From contig CAJXVR010000008.1 of NCBI GenBank assembly GCA_913061285.1, positions 1 through 52,634 on the forward strand: DNA of 52,634 nt. The letters are read 5' to 3'. This document shows positions 21,770-32,200 of the stretch, piece after piece. Source of the stretch: an uncultured Verrucomicrobiota bacterium. Lineage in GTDB: Bacteria; Verrucomicrobiota; Verrucomicrobiia; Limisphaerales; AAA164-E04. The first letter of the stretch is position 1. Every line of letters starts with the position of its first letter. A model generated the notes under the pieces. That model did not search any database. It saw only the letters and a program-made list of their open reading frames with translations, and was not told the DNA's origin. The position numbers and the translations under genes are program-made.

Positions 21770-23476
21770 CTAAATTTTAACGTCGACTCCTAGATCGCCT
21801 ATGTCAGCCCATTTGACATCCGCGAGTGCCTTCGTTTCGGCAGCCATCTTGTTGAAAAGGCCCTCTGGGTTGGACGGGTAACTCTCCCCTGAAACTATTG
21901 TGAGCAGTTCAGCAAGAAATTCAGATTCTGGTCGTGCATCCCCGGGAGCTTCGACCGCTTTCAAAAACCGCTGAAGACGGCCTTTAACATTAATGAAAGT
22001 GCCACGTTTTTCTGCATGCGCACTTCCTGGAAGCAGCGTTTTAGCCTTCTTCGTGGTTTCGTTCGGTAAAATATCAGAGACGAGTACGAGTTCGACTTTC
22101 TCAAGCAATTTGGCGCTAATGCCATGTTTCGTGACATCTTCACCGATGACGATGAGTTGCTTGATTTTCCCGCTGCGAATATCGGTGGCAATTTTCGAAA
22201 GATTTGATCCAGGCTCACCGCTACAGAAGCCAGTGACGAGGGCGCCGTTAGCATTGGGATTCTTATCCGCGTTTACTAACAGTTTGTCAGCTTCGCCCAC
22301 CCTGGCTGGTGCATCGGTGATAGCGTCAAGATGGTCCGCGAGTTTCTTTAGCAAATAGAGCTCTTCGGTTGTTTGCCGTGCCGATCCGATGATTGCGGTG
22401 GTCTTGGGTTCGAACTCAGAAAGCCGTGTGGCAAGGTCATCGATCGCGTTTTTCCATGTGATGCCTTCTCTCCCATTCCGTTTAGGAGCCGTGAGGCGAT
22501 CTTTGCGACCAATCCACTTGTAGTTGAGACGACCTTCGTCACACATCCAACAGGCGTTAACCGCGTCATTGTCTCGCGGTTCGTATCGGTAAATTTTTTC
22601 CTCGCGCGACCCAATCGTGATGTTACAGCCAGTAGCACAGCTTGTGCAGACGCTCTTGGTTTCCTTTAGGAACCAGACACGCATCTGGAATCTAAAATCC
22701 TTAGACGTCAAGGCGCCAACGGGACAGATATCGACGGTGTTTAGCGTGTAGTTGTTGTCGAACGGTTTGCCCGGAAACGTTGTTAGGGTGTTGTAGGAAC
22801 CTCGGTTAACAAAGCCAAGGGCATCGTCATCGGCGATATCCTTGGAGAAGCGGACGCAGCGTGAACAAAGAATACACCGCTCGTCATCGAGCATGATCCG
22901 AGGCCCAAGATCGACCTGCTTAGGTTTGTGGACCTTAGTTTCCGCGAACTTGCTCTCTGCTTGACCGTGTTCGACGGAGTATTCCTGGAGCTTACATTCA
23001 CCGGCTTGATCACAGATGGGGCAATCAAGGGGATGATTGACCAAGAGCGACTCAAGCACCGACTCTCGCATTTGCTTCGTTGCTGGAGAATTGGGATAAA
23101 TCTCCATGCCGGGAGAAATCGGCGTGGCACAAGCGATCGCACCCCTCGGTGTTCCCGGTTCGTAGGGAAGGGTCATTTTGCGAACCTGCGGCGTGCCATC
23201 GTCATTCAGAATGGGTTTCCGGTCTCTACCCATAGCGGGCATGCCGAACTCGACCAGACACATCCGGCAGTTACCGGCGACGGGAAGTTTTGGGTGATAG
23301 CAGTAATGAGGCACCTCGATGCCAGCGATCTTGCACGCTTGAATCATCGTGGTCGCAACCGGTTTCCCTGTGATGGGATCCGGCATTGTCTTGGGAACCT
23401 CAACCTCCTTGCCGTCGATCTTAATCGTGATCGTTTCGACTGGGGGAGCGCTTTTCTCTGTTGCCTGCTTTGCCAT
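21770..23476 (-). CDS. nuoG: NADH-quinone oxidoreductase subunit G (short form)
   Basis: 568-residue iron-sulfur subunit. In order it shows a [2Fe-2S] site (CYHPKLPVAGNCRMC), the His/Cys-ligated N5 region (HPLDCPICDQAGECKLQ), the N4 site (CILCSRCVRFSKD, with a later DICPVGALTS), and CTSCATGC followed 27 residues later by a further Cys. The last pattern matches CxxCxxxC-x27-C of cluster N7, which only some complex I enzymes keep. The C-terminal molybdopterin-oxidoreductase-like domain is much reduced: the protein is shorter than the E. coli (about 900) and Thermus (about 780) proteins. It ends with a normal-looking stop, so this is a compact form and not an obvious truncation. Confidence 0.96.
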   Translation of the reverse strand: MAKQATEKSAPPVETITIKIDGKEVEVPKTMPDPITGKPVATTMIQACKIAGIEVPHYCYHPKLPVAGNCRMCLVEFGMPAMGRDRKPILNDDGTPQVRKMTLPYEPGTPRGAIACATPISPGMEIYPNSPATKQMRESVLESLLVNHPLDCPICDQAGECKLQEYSVEHGQAESKFAETKVHKPKQVDLGPRIMLDDERCILCSRCVRFSKDIADDDALGFVNRGSYNTLTTFPGKPFDNNYTLNTVDICPVGALTSKDFRFQMRVWFLKETKSVCTSCATGCNITIGSREEKIYRYEPRDNDAVNACWMCDEGRLNYKWIGRKDRLTAPKRNGREGITWKNAIDDLATRLSEFEPKTTAIIGSARQTTEELYLLKKLADHLDAITDAPARVGEADKLLVNADKNPNANGALVTGFCSGEPGSNLSKIATDIRSGKIKQLIVIGEDVTKHGISAKLLEKVELVLVSDILPNETTKKAKTLLPGSAHAEKRGTFINVKGRLQRFLKAVEAPGDARPESEFLAELLTIVSGESYPSNPEGLFNKMAAETKALADVKWADIGDLGVDVKI

Positions 23477-23545
23477 GGTTTGAAAAGGATGCCTGGGTAT
23501 CGCCTCTGAATTACCGGAAGCGCACCGCTTGCGTTAGTCCCGAAC

Positions 23546-24940
23546 TTAGTCGGACACCTCCTCGGCCTTTCGCTGTTCGTCTTCGGCACCACGCGCTTCA
23601 AATTCGGGTTTGAATTTTTTGACGAAGCTAAGGACGGGCCAAGAACACGCTTCGCCGAAGGCGCAAATGGTGCGGCCTTGGATATTCTGGGCGATGTTCA
23701 AGAGATAGTCAGCGTCTTCTTTGCGTCCTTCGCCGTGAGTCATGCGATGGAGGGCTTTGCTCATCCAAAGTGAGCCCTCGCGACATGGGGTGCATTGCCC
23801 ACAACTCTCATGGGCATAGAATTCAGAGACATTGGAGAGGGCATCGACGATATCCGTGGAATCATCCATCACGATGATGGCGCCAGAGCCGGACATACTG
23901 CCGGCTGCCATGAGGGAATCGAAGTCGTAGGGGAGATCGAGAAGGTCGACTTCTTTGTCGATTGGATTTCCCTTCTTGTCCTTGCCCTTCATTTTGAACG
24001 TTTCGCCCGCCTTGAAGACCTTGGCAGACGAACCGCCTGGAATGATCGCTTTCAATTCGCGCCCTTCGCGCAGACCGCCACCAAAGTTCTCGTTGAAGAT
24101 GAGTTCTCCAATGGTTGCTTTTCCAACCTCGATTTCGTAGTAGCCGGGATTCTTTACATGGCCACTGAGGCTAACAATTCGAGTGCCGGTATTGTTAGGA
24201 GTTCCCAGTTTTGCAAAGGCCTCGCTTCCGTCCGCAACAATGTGTTTCACGGCACAGAGTGTCTCGACGTTGTTGACGATGGTCGGGCACATGTAGAGTC
24301 CGAGGATCGCGGGAAAGTAAGGTGGCTTGATTCGTGGATAAGCGCGTTTCCCTTCGAGTGACTCGATGAGACCGGTTTCCTCCCCGCAAATATAGGCTCC
24401 AGCGCCACGGTGAACGTGGATCTCTAGATTGAAGCCGCTCCCTAAAATGTCTTTCCCTAGAAACTTTTTCTTACGGGCTTCGTCGAGTGCTTTGTTGAGG
24501 ATCTTTGCTCCTTCGACGAACTCTCCGCGAATGTAGATGTAGGCTAAATTGACATCGTTGGCGTAGGCCGAGATGATCATGCCCTCAATAAGCTGATGGG
24601 GATCCTTATAAATGATCTGTCGATCCTTGAAGGTGCCTGGTTCTGACTCATCAGCGTTGCAGATGAGATAAATCGGCTTGCCGCTTCTGCGATCAACAAA
24701 TGACCATTTTAGGCCACAGGAAAACCCAGCGCCGCCTCGGCCTCGAAGACCGCTCGCTTTGACCTCCTCGCGGATCCATTCCTGAGGCGGAATGACGCCC
24801 TTTCCTTCAACCCGTTTACCCTTAAGCTTCAGTGCTTTGGTTAAGGCCTTGTAACCCCCATGCTTCATGTAGCACTCGATATCATTCGAGTACTTTGGCG
24901 CATCAGCGTGCTTTAAAATGAGGCGATATTCTTCGGGCAT
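23546..24940 (-). CDS. nuoF: NADH-quinone oxidoreductase subunit F (NADH/FMN)
   Basis: 464-residue subunit that binds NADH, FMN and cluster N3, the electron entry point of complex I. GLRGRGGAGFSCGLKWSF is the FMN/NADH glycine-rich loop, and HRGAGAYICGEETGLIESLE is the second nucleotide signature. ESCGQCTPCREGS plus a downstream Cys (TICAFGEAC) bind [4Fe-4S]. The start ATG is at 24940. A plus-strand tRNA lies in the 194 bases that separate it from nuoE, and nuoG follows after 69 bases. Confidence 0.98.
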   Translation of the reverse strand: MPEEYRLILKHADAPKYSNDIECYMKHGGYKALTKALKLKGKRVEGKGVIPPQEWIREEVKASGLRGRGGAGFSCGLKWSFVDRRSGKPIYLICNADESEPGTFKDRQIIYKDPHQLIEGMIISAYANDVNLAYIYIRGEFVEGAKILNKALDEARKKKFLGKDILGSGFNLEIHVHRGAGAYICGEETGLIESLEGKRAYPRIKPPYFPAILGLYMCPTIVNNVETLCAVKHIVADGSEAFAKLGTPNNTGTRIVSLSGHVKNPGYYEIEVGKATIGELIFNENFGGGLREGRELKAIIPGGSSAKVFKAGETFKMKGKDKKGNPIDKEVDLLDLPYDFDSLMAAGSMSGSGAIIVMDDSTDIVDALSNVSEFYAHESCGQCTPCREGSLWMSKALHRMTHGEGRKEDADYLLNIAQNIQGRTICAFGEACSWPVLSFVKKFKPEFEARGAEDEQRKAEEVSD

Positions 24941-24998
24941 AAACTCTCGCTATGCTTGCTTGACACAGATTGCAAAGTGGTTAATTTGGTGCCGCATT

Positions 24999-25072
24999 TG
25001 CCGGATGGTGTAATGGTAGCACAGCAGTTTCTGGATCTGCTTGTCATGGTTCGAATCCATGTCCGGTAGCCA
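24999..25072 (+). tRNA. tRNA-Gln (anticodon CTG)
   Basis: The acceptor stem TGCCGGA (24999-25005) pairs with TCCGGTA (25062-25068, one G-U). The discriminator is G and CCA is encoded at 25070-25072. The T-arm CATGG-TTCGAAT-CCATG is perfect. The anticodon loop TTCTGGA gives CTG; the anticodon stem closes with a T-T mismatch. The D-loop has TAATGGTAG. It is antisense to the nuo operon, inside the nuoE-nuoF gap. Confidence 0.93.
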
Positions 25073-25134
25073 ATCCTTCACTAACATTCCAAGATCTTGA
25101 GAGGTCGCGTTCTGTGAGTTCACAATTGGCTCCT

Positions 25135-25620
25135 CTACTTGTTTGCTTCCAAGATTTCGTCCGCTTTCTCCAGGGAAACCCCTTCATAGAAATCGTCGTC
25201 ACACATCATGACGGGGGCGGTTCCACAGCTCGCTAAGCACTCGACGAATTCTACTGAGAATTGACCGTTCTTAGCCGTTTGTAAGCCGTGTGCCTTGGGG
25301 TCGACTCCGATTTTCTTGCACACGTGACCGTGAAGCTCTTTGGCTCCACCCAGAGCACAGCTCAAGGTGCGACAGACCTTGATGACATGCTTGCCGGCAG
25401 GTTCTTGCCGGAACATCGGGTAAAAGGTGACGAGCTCGTAGACGTTGATCGGCTGAAGATCAAGCTTCTGAGCGATCCATTCCATGGCGTCTTTCGAGAC
25501 GTATCCAAAATGGTCTTGGAGGGCATGCAGAAGCATCAACGAAGCACTCCGCTTTTCCGGGTAGTGCTTGATGGTTCGGTTGATCTCGGTCTCTAGTTTT
25601 TTGGGGACTTCAAAGCTCAT
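25135..25620 (-). CDS. nuoE: NADH-quinone oxidoreductase subunit E, [2Fe-2S]
   Basis: 161-residue thioredoxin-fold subunit carrying cluster N1a. The four ligands appear as CRTLSC (C-x4-C) and CLASC (C-x3-C), with YELVTFYPMFRQEPAGKH upstream as is usual. Its ATG overlaps the nuoD stop by four bases (ATGA), so translation is coupled. Downstream, the operon is interrupted by an oppositely oriented tRNA-Gln before nuoF. Confidence 0.98.
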   Translation of the reverse strand: MSFEVPKKLETEINRTIKHYPEKRSASLMLLHALQDHFGYVSKDAMEWIAQKLDLQPINVYELVTFYPMFRQEPAGKHVIKVCRTLSCALGGAKELHGHVCKKIGVDPKAHGLQTAKNGQFSVEFVECLASCGTAPVMMCDDDFYEGVSLEKADEILEANK

Positions 25621-26888
25621 CGATCGCTCTCTCCCATAACAAAGTCGATAGAACCTAGGATAGCGACTGTGTCACTCATCATGGATCCTTTGAGTAAGTA
25701 AGGTAAGGCACTTAGATTGACGAATGAAGGGGCCCGAATCTTTAAGCGATGTGGCGTACCGCCACCCTTACTGTTAATATAGAAACCTAGTTCCCCTTTG
25801 GGGTTTTCAGCTCCAAAATAGACCTGTCCCTTCGGGGTATCAACGCCTTGGGTCACAAGGATGAATTGGTGGATCAACTCTTCCATCCCAGTGAGCACTT
25901 TCTCCTTCTTCGGGAGCACTGTTTTTCCATCGTCGATGGAGACAGGTCCGTCGGGGAGGTTCTTGAAGCATTGTCGGATAATTCTTACGCTCTGCCGCAT
26001 CTCTTCGATTCGAACCAGATAGCGGTCGTAGCAATCTCCCACGGTGCCAACCGGCACATCGAAATCGAGTTGATCATAGACGAGGTAAGGGTGAACCTTT
26101 CTTAGATCGTGATTGCTGCCTGATGCGCGGAGGTTGGGACCAGAAACGCCGTAGTCGATTGCTACGTCGAGAGGCAAGACGCCGACATCCTTCGTGCGAT
26201 CAACGAAAATCTTGTTGCGGGTCAGAAGGCGTTCTGTTTCATCAAAATTGACTTCCACGCCATCAAGAAATTGCTCGCATTCGCGGACCCAGTTCTCAGG
26301 TAAATCTCTCGCGAGACCACCGATTCGCGTATAGGTCGTTGTAAAGCGTGCTCCGGTGAGCGATTCGATCAAATTGTAAATCTTCTCACGCTCCGTGAAG
26401 GTGTGAAGAAAGACCGTCATTGCGCCCACGTCCATTGCAAAGGCTCCAAGCCCGAGAAGATGAGCAGAAATTCGTGCCAGTTCGCAGCAAATGACTCGAA
26501 TATATTGGCAACGAGGGGGCAAAGCCTTGTCGATGCCCATGAGTTTTTCTACCGAAAGGGCATAAGCGACGTTGTTGGCTAGAGGTGCAAGGTAATCCAG
26601 TCGATCCGTGTAGGGGATAAACTGTGTATAAGTCATGTTCTCAGCGATCTTTTCATCGCCCCGGTGAAGGTATCCCACATCTGGATCCGCCTTAGTGATG
26701 ACTTCGCCGTCCAATTCGAGCACGATGCGTAAGACGCCGTGTGTCGAGGGGTGAGAGGGGCCCATATTTAAGGTGAGCTTCTCACCTTCGAGATCGCTGA
26801 GATCGTCAGACTGCGCTTCGGCAGCGCCCAAGGCACTTGCCGCGCTTGCAGCCGTATCTTTGATCTCAATGTCTTTAACGTCAGCCAT
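25617..26888 (-). CDS. nuoD: NADH-quinone oxidoreductase subunit D
   Basis: 423-residue 49-kDa-type subunit that lines the quinone-binding site next to NuoB. LNMGPSHPSTHGVLRIVLEL holds the His of the quinone pocket; DVGYLHRGDEKIAE, TYTRIGGLARDLP and GSIDFVMGESDR (end) are all characteristic. An Ala-rich N-terminal extension of about 35 residues precedes the conserved start. It lies 49 bases after nuoC and overlaps nuoE by four bases. Confidence 0.98.
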   Translation of the reverse strand: MADVKDIEIKDTAASAASALGAAEAQSDDLSDLEGEKLTLNMGPSHPSTHGVLRIVLELDGEVITKADPDVGYLHRGDEKIAENMTYTQFIPYTDRLDYLAPLANNVAYALSVEKLMGIDKALPPRCQYIRVICCELARISAHLLGLGAFAMDVGAMTVFLHTFTEREKIYNLIESLTGARFTTTYTRIGGLARDLPENWVRECEQFLDGVEVNFDETERLLTRNKIFVDRTKDVGVLPLDVAIDYGVSGPNLRASGSNHDLRKVHPYLVYDQLDFDVPVGTVGDCYDRYLVRIEEMRQSVRIIRQCFKNLPDGPVSIDDGKTVLPKKEKVLTGMEELIHQFILVTQGVDTPKGQVYFGAENPKGELGFYINSKGGGTPHRLKIRAPSFVNLSALPYLLKGSMMSDTVAILGSIDFVMGESDR

Positions 26889-26937
26889 TATTCAGGGGAA
26901 TCTTCTGAAACTTATCGAATCCTTAAACTATTTGGGA

Positions 26938-27522
26938 TCAAGAACTTACTGACTTGGACCTAGGTTCTCCGCGCTGTCGGTCTTCAGATCCTGCCGTAGT
27001 GACAAAGGGTCCACCTTCAAGGGGGGCTGGCTTGGAGAATGCCACTTCAGGTAACTCGGTAGCCTTTCCAGCTAGGGGAAAGTCCTTGCGGAGTGGGAAA
27101 TAGGGGTAACCCTCCCACATAAGAATTCTTCGAAGATCAGGGTGGCCTTCGAATGAGATTCCCATCATGTCGTATATTTCTCGCTCGTGCCAATCGGCGG
27201 TCTTCCAAACGCTCGTCACACTGGGGATAACTGCGGATTCCTCTGAAACGGTCGCGACAAGACGAAGATGTGCTTGGTGTTCATAGCCATACATCTCGTA
27301 GACCACCTCAAAACGAGGATCCTCTCCATAATTGTCAACGCTACTTACATCAACGAGGTAATCGAAGCCAAGTTCTGTCTTGGCGTACTGGCAAACGTCT
27401 TTGATTTGCGCCGGGTCGGTGACTATGAGCGTGAGCTCGTCTCGGAATTCGGAGACAGAGCCCAAAGCCGTCGAGAAAGCCTTTTTTAGCTTCTGGGCGA
27501 GACGTTTTGCTGTGGTGCTCAT
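26938..27522 (-). CDS. nuoC: NADH-quinone oxidoreductase subunit C
   Basis: 194-residue 30-kDa-type subunit of the peripheral arm. The family signature is intact: [22 protein letters not shown], followed by [17 protein letters not shown]. NuoC and NuoD are separate proteins here, not a fused NuoCD. It begins 28 bases after nuoB. Confidence 0.97.
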   Translation of the reverse strand: MSTTAKRLAQKLKKAFSTALGSVSEFRDELTLIVTDPAQIKDVCQYAKTELGFDYLVDVSSVDNYGEDPRFEVVYEMYGYEHQAHLRLVATVSEESAVIPSVTSVWKTADWHEREIYDMMGISFEGHPDLRRILMWEGYPYFPLRKDFPLAGKATELPEVAFSKPAPLEGGPFVTTAGSEDRQRGEPRSKSVSS

Positions 27523-27550
27523 CAGTGTTTTGTCTTTGTGTGGTAAAAGG

Positions 27551-28072
27551 CTACGCCTCTACAGGAAGGGCTTTCTGGGTTCGGATCACGGGTTCCTTTC
27601 CAACCTTCGTTTGCAATTTCATGAGGGCATCCAGCAGGGCCTCTGGGCGTGGGGGGCAGCCCGCTACGTAGACATCAACTGGTAAAATATTGTCGACCCC
27701 TTGCATGACTGCGTAACTGCGATACATCCCTCCAGTTGAGGCGCAGGCCCCCATGGCGATGACCCACTTAGGCTCCGCCATTTGGTCGTAAATTCGTTTG
27801 ACTGCCAACCCCATCTTGTATGTCACGGTCCCGGCAACAATCATCAAATCTGACTGTCTTGGGGAAAAGCGCATGACCTCAGATCCGAATCGTGAAATAT
27901 CGAAGCGGCTTGAACCGGCCGCCATCAGCTCGATCGCGCAGCAGGCAAGGCCCATCGGCATTGGCCAAAGTGAGTTCTTTCGGAACCAATTGAGGACGGC
28001 ATCCGCTCGTGTGACGATGACGTCTCCCTCGATCTTGGTGTTATAGCCGATTTCTGTAGGGTTTTCTGGCAT
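27551..28072 (-). CDS. nuoB: NADH-quinone oxidoreductase subunit B (cluster N2)
   Basis: 173-residue subunit that binds the terminal [4Fe-4S] cluster N2 and reduces quinone together with Nuo[14 protein letters not shown] gives the tandem Cys pair, GACASTGG and GCPPRPE the other two ligands. I chose the ATG at 28072, preceded on its strand by AAGGGAT; the frame could open at a TTG at 28117 but those 15 extra residues look non-conserved. It is the first nuo gene here: nuoA, which usually precedes it, is not found in the following bases. Confidence 0.97.
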   Translation of the reverse strand: MPENPTEIGYNTKIEGDVIVTRADAVLNWFRKNSLWPMPMGLACCAIELMAAGSSRFDISRFGSEVMRFSPRQSDLMIVAGTVTYKMGLAVKRIYDQMAEPKWVIAMGACASTGGMYRSYAVMQGVDNILPVDVYVAGCPPRPEALLDALMKLQTKVGKEPVIRTQKALPVEA

Positions 28073-28291
28073 ACTATCCCTTAATTCTAAGGACGAGAGT
28101 GAAGCTACCGGCGCCAAAAATGCCAGGCAAGTGAATTTGTGATTTTTTTCACAAGCGTATTGACGTCGTCCGATTTTCTCGGATAATGATTTCGTTTTCT
28201 AGAGAAGCCTAAGCAGGAATTCAATGAGTTCTCATTCTTTCGGCTTGCGGGAAGCGATAGAAACTCGGTAAGAATATCCGCTTCAAATATA

Positions 28292-28366
28292 GGCGGGGTG
28301 GCCAAGTGGTAAGGCACGGCTCTGCAAAAGCTGTATTCGTCGGTTCGATTCCGACCCTCGCCTCCA
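28292..28366 (+). tRNA. tRNA-Cys (anticodon GCA)
   Basis: The acceptor GGCGGGG (28292-28298) pairs with CCTCGCC (28356-28362, one G-U). The discriminator is T, the Cys identity base, and CCA is encoded at 28364-28366. The T-arm GTCGG-TTCGATT-CCGAC is perfect. The anticodon loop CTGCAAA gives GCA. It sits between the divergent complex I and ACIII operons. Confidence 0.96.
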
Positions 28367-28545
28367 ATTTGCCCCGTGAATGGGTTGATTGCGGGTTTTT
28401 GAATTGAGGTTCCTTAGTTCTCTGCTGGTTCAGCAGGGGGTAGGGATTTTTTTATTGCGAGAGTGAGTTTCTCGACGTTGGGGCCTCTGAGCGCTGGGTG
28501 CTCGGGTAGGTTTTGGGTTGATGGATTGTTTAATGTTTTTAACGA

Positions 28546-29214
28546 ATGTCCGACATTTTTCCTAAGTGGACGAATAAGCTACCTGGCCAGATAATTCTGG
28601 GTGGGCTACTCGTCGGCGCAGCTGTGGCGGTTGGGGTCACTTATTATGCTACCCCCAAGTACACACGTGTGGGCTATAAACCGGTTCAGCCGGTGGCATT
28701 TTCACATGCGATTCACGCAGATCAGTTGGGCTTGGATTGCCGCTACTGCCATAACGCAGTGGAGAAGTCCTGGTATTCCAATGTTCCAGCGTCATCTGTG
28801 TGTATGAACTGTCATAACCAGGTCCTTAAAGATGATCCTAAGCTGGCGCTGGTCCGTGAGAGTTTTGAAACCGGGGAGCCAATTCCGTGGGTGCAAGTCC
28901 ATAAGGTTCCTGATTATGTCTATTTTAACCATTCTGTTCATGTGAATCGAGGGTTCAGCTGTGTTGAATGCCATGGCGAAGTGAACAAGATGGATGAGGT
29001 TTATCACGCGAAACCCTTTGGGATGTCGTTCTGTGTTGAATGTCACCGAGATCCTGCGGGTCGAATTCGTCCGCTGGATAAGATAACTGACCTGGATTGG
29101 ACCTGGAGCGACGATGCGGAAGAGGCCGCGGAATTGCAGCGTGAAAATGGTGAACAGCTTGTTCACGACTGGAGGGTTGAGTCACTAGTGAACTGTTCTG
29201 CATGCCATCGATGA
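28546..29214 (+). CDS. actA: Alternative complex III subunit A, pentaheme cytochrome c
   Basis: 222-residue multiheme subunit of alternative complex III, the quinol:cytochrome c oxidoreductase that replaces bc1. One N-terminal helix (about residues 15-34) anchors it. Five CxxCH sites are present: CRYCH (about 65), CMNCH (about 86), CVECH (about 139), CVECH (about 164) and CSACH at the very C terminus (about 218). Additional His residues such as FSHAIH and NHSVH are placed as distal ligands. First gene of the operon; its stop overlaps the next start (ATGA). Confidence 0.96.
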   Translation: MSDIFPKWTNKLPGQIILGGLLVGAAVAVGVTYYATPKYTRVGYKPVQPVAFSHAIHADQLGLDCRYCHNAVEKSWYSNVPASSVCMNCHNQVLKDDPKLALVRESFETGEPIPWVQVHKVPDYVYFNHSVHVNRGFSCVECHGEVNKMDEVYHAKPFGMSFCVECHRDPAGRIRPLDKITDLDWTWSDDAEEAAELQRENGEQLVHDWRVESLVNCSACHR

Positions 29215-32200
29215 ATACGGTTTCACCTACCACAAAAACGTCTCAAACAGGGCCATCATATTGGCGTAGTTTGGATGAATTGGCAGATTCCCCTGAGTTT
29301 AAACAGTGGGCGGATCGAGAATTTCCTGAAGGCGCCAGTGAAAACGAAGGAGGCGTGAATCGTCGTGACTTCGTGAAGCTGATGTCTGCTTCCTTCATGT
29401 TAGCCGGCTTTGGCTTGACTGGTTGTCGGCGGCCTGAAGAGACTATTATTCCCTTTTCAAAGATGCCGGAAGGCTATGTGCACGGTGTGGCAAAGTATTT
29501 TGCGACCGCCATGCCTACTCGGCGCAATGCGATTCCTCTCTTGGCAAAGTCGGCTGATGGTCGGCCTGTCAAGTTAGAAGGCAACGCTGAGCATCCGTTG
29601 TCTGGGGGTGGGACAGATACGTTTGCCCAAGCGTCACTGTTGAATCTTTATGATCCTGATCGCTCGCGACAGGCGTTGCATTCCGGTGAGGTTGTTGATT
29701 TAGGTGCGGCTACGTCTCATCTTGATTCCCTAGCCGACAAATATGCTCGAAATCGTGGTCAGGGGCTCAGTTTTCTTGCCCGGGAGTCGAGCTCGCCAAC
29801 CCGCCGCCGTCTCCAAGCGGAGCTTAAGAGTAAGTTGCCTCAAGCGACCTGGCACGAGTATGAGCCGGTGAGTTTTGGTGCGACGGCAGCTGCGGCTGAA
29901 CTAGCGTTTGGACGAGCAGTCAATCCTAGTTATCACCTCAACAAGGCAGAGCGAATAATCTCCCTTGATTGTGATTTTCTTGGAGATGAGGAAGGCTCTT
30001 ACTCTAATATTAAGGGTTTTGCCGACGGGCGGGCAGTTGAGAAGCCAGGTGATCATATGAATCGCCTCTATGTAGTTGAAGGCTTGATGACTTTGACTGG
30101 GTCCAATGCTGATCATCGTCTTCGTGTTCCGACTAGTGGTGTGTTTGCGGTGGCAGCTGCCCTCTTAGCTGAGGCCTTAGATCAGGTCGGTGCTGGGGCA
30201 AATGACTCTCAAATTGGTGCTTTAAAGAACTCTCTTAAACAAATTGCCTCGACAGCAAATGTCTCGTCCGAGTGGGTGGCTGAAGCGGTTAAGGATCTAG
30301 CCTCGCACAAAGGGCATTCCTTGGTATTGGCAGGCTACCGGCAGCCGCTTGCGGTTCATCTCCTCGCTCTTGCGCTGAATGCGGTGCTTGGAAGCATTGG
30401 TGAGACCGTAGAGTTTCTAGCAGGGCGGTCGGCAGCTGCGAAGAGTATTAGCGATCTAAAGGCGGCGCTTGATAGTGGAAGCGTTGAAACGCTTGTATTG
30501 GTGGGTGGTAATCCTGCTTATGATGCTCCTGCTGATTTGAATTGGGTTGATGCTCAGAAGAAAGCGTCCGAAGTCATTCGCTTAGGCTATTATGATGATG
30601 AAAGCTCGACTGGGGTTACTTGGCACATTCCTGAAACCCATTTTCTAGAAAACTGGGGTGATGCTGAAACAAGTGATGGTACTCGCGTTGCTATCCAGCC
30701 TTTAATCGCGCCGCTCTTTGGCGGTCTCTCCGATATCGAGCTTATCGGACGTTTGCTCAAACTCGAGGAGCCTAAGGGGCACGCGCTCGTTCGTGCTAGC
30801 TACGATCAAGAGGTCGCGGGGGCCAACGATGAAGGGTGGAAGAAATTTCTCCACGATGGTTTTGTCGCTAACAGTGCGGCGAGTCCGTTGTCGCTCTCAG
30901 CGGATGGATTCCAATGGAGTGCGGTTGCTCCTTCGATCCTCAATGCTGAGACAGCAACCCCTCCAAGTATTGAGTCGCTTGAGTTGGTTTTCCATCGGGA
31001 CGCCAGTATGGATGACGGCCAGTTTAATAATAATGGTTGGATGCAGGAATATCCTGATCCCATGACTAAGTTGACCTGGGACAACGTCGCTTTGTTGAGT
31101 CGGAAAACAGCATCCGCATTGAACGTCAAGAATGGCGAATTGGTTCAAATCAATCTTTCTGGGGCGTCGATCGAAGGTCCCGTTTGGGTGCAGCCGGGAT
31201 TGGCCGATTTTACGGTTGGACTTGCACTCGGTTACGGCCGAACGAAAGCCGGCCGTATTGGAGCGTTCAAGGGAGAATCCGTTGGCTTCAATGTGAATCC
31301 TCTAAGGACGAGCAACGCGCCATATATCGCTCCAGCCGCCTCAATCAAGGCCACTGGACAGACACACGAGCTTTGTGCAACCCAAGATCATTGGTCGATG
31401 GAAGGAAGGGCAATTGTTCGTGAGGCGAACCTCGAACAGTTTAACGAGAAGCCAGATTTTTCCCATAATATGGATTTGGAGGCTCATGGGGCTCATATTC
31501 CGAATGCGGAAGACGGATTGCCTAAGCCAATCTACCAACATCCTTACAATGTGCGCGACTCCTTGAAGAGCGACATTCATCAGTGGGGGATGACCATTGA
31601 CCTTAATCGATGTGTCGGTTGTTCCGCATGTGTGATCGCTTGTCAAAGTGAAAACAACATTCCGATCGTAGGCAAAGAGCAGGTCGGGAACAGCCGTGAA
31701 ATGCACTGGATGCGTATTGATCGCTATTATAGTGGGGGCGTTGAAGCTAAGGATGGTCTGAACGGACTCGAAGGCGATTCCGACCAGCAGCATCAGCGCT
31801 GGATCGACGATCCGCAGGTTGTAACCCAGCCAATGCTTTGTCAGCACTGTGAAAGCGCTCCTTGCGAAAGTGTCTGCCCAGTCAATGCAACCGTGCATGA
31901 CCATGAGGGGATTAATGTCATGGCTTACAACCGTTGTGTTGGAACGCGATACTGTTCCAATAACTGCGCTTGGAAAGTTCGACGCTTTAACTTCTTTGAT
32001 TACAACAAACGTCCGCTGGAGGCACTCTATGAGGGGCCACTCGCAGAACGATCCAAAGACGATTTGGATATTGTCGCTATGGCGAAGAATCCACAAGTCA
32101 CGGTTCGAATGCGAGGGGTGATGGAAAAATGCACCTTCTGCACACAGCGCATTGAGGAAGCAAAGATTCAACAAAAAGTCGCTGCGAAGGATTCTGGTGA

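Noticed and set aside
28105-28317. 70-codon minus-strand frame upstream of nuoB as a candidate nuoA
   Set aside because: It lacks membrane helices and any NuoA/ND3 motif, and it overlaps the tRNA-Cys.
28422-28436. Hairpin CTGCTG-GTT-CAGCAG after the tRNA-Cys as a terminator
   Set aside because: The stem is only six pairs with a 3-base loop, and the T run is about 11 bases away.
31341-32174. 277-codon open frame on the minus strand
   Set aside because: Antisense to the Fe-S part of actB; no known motifs.
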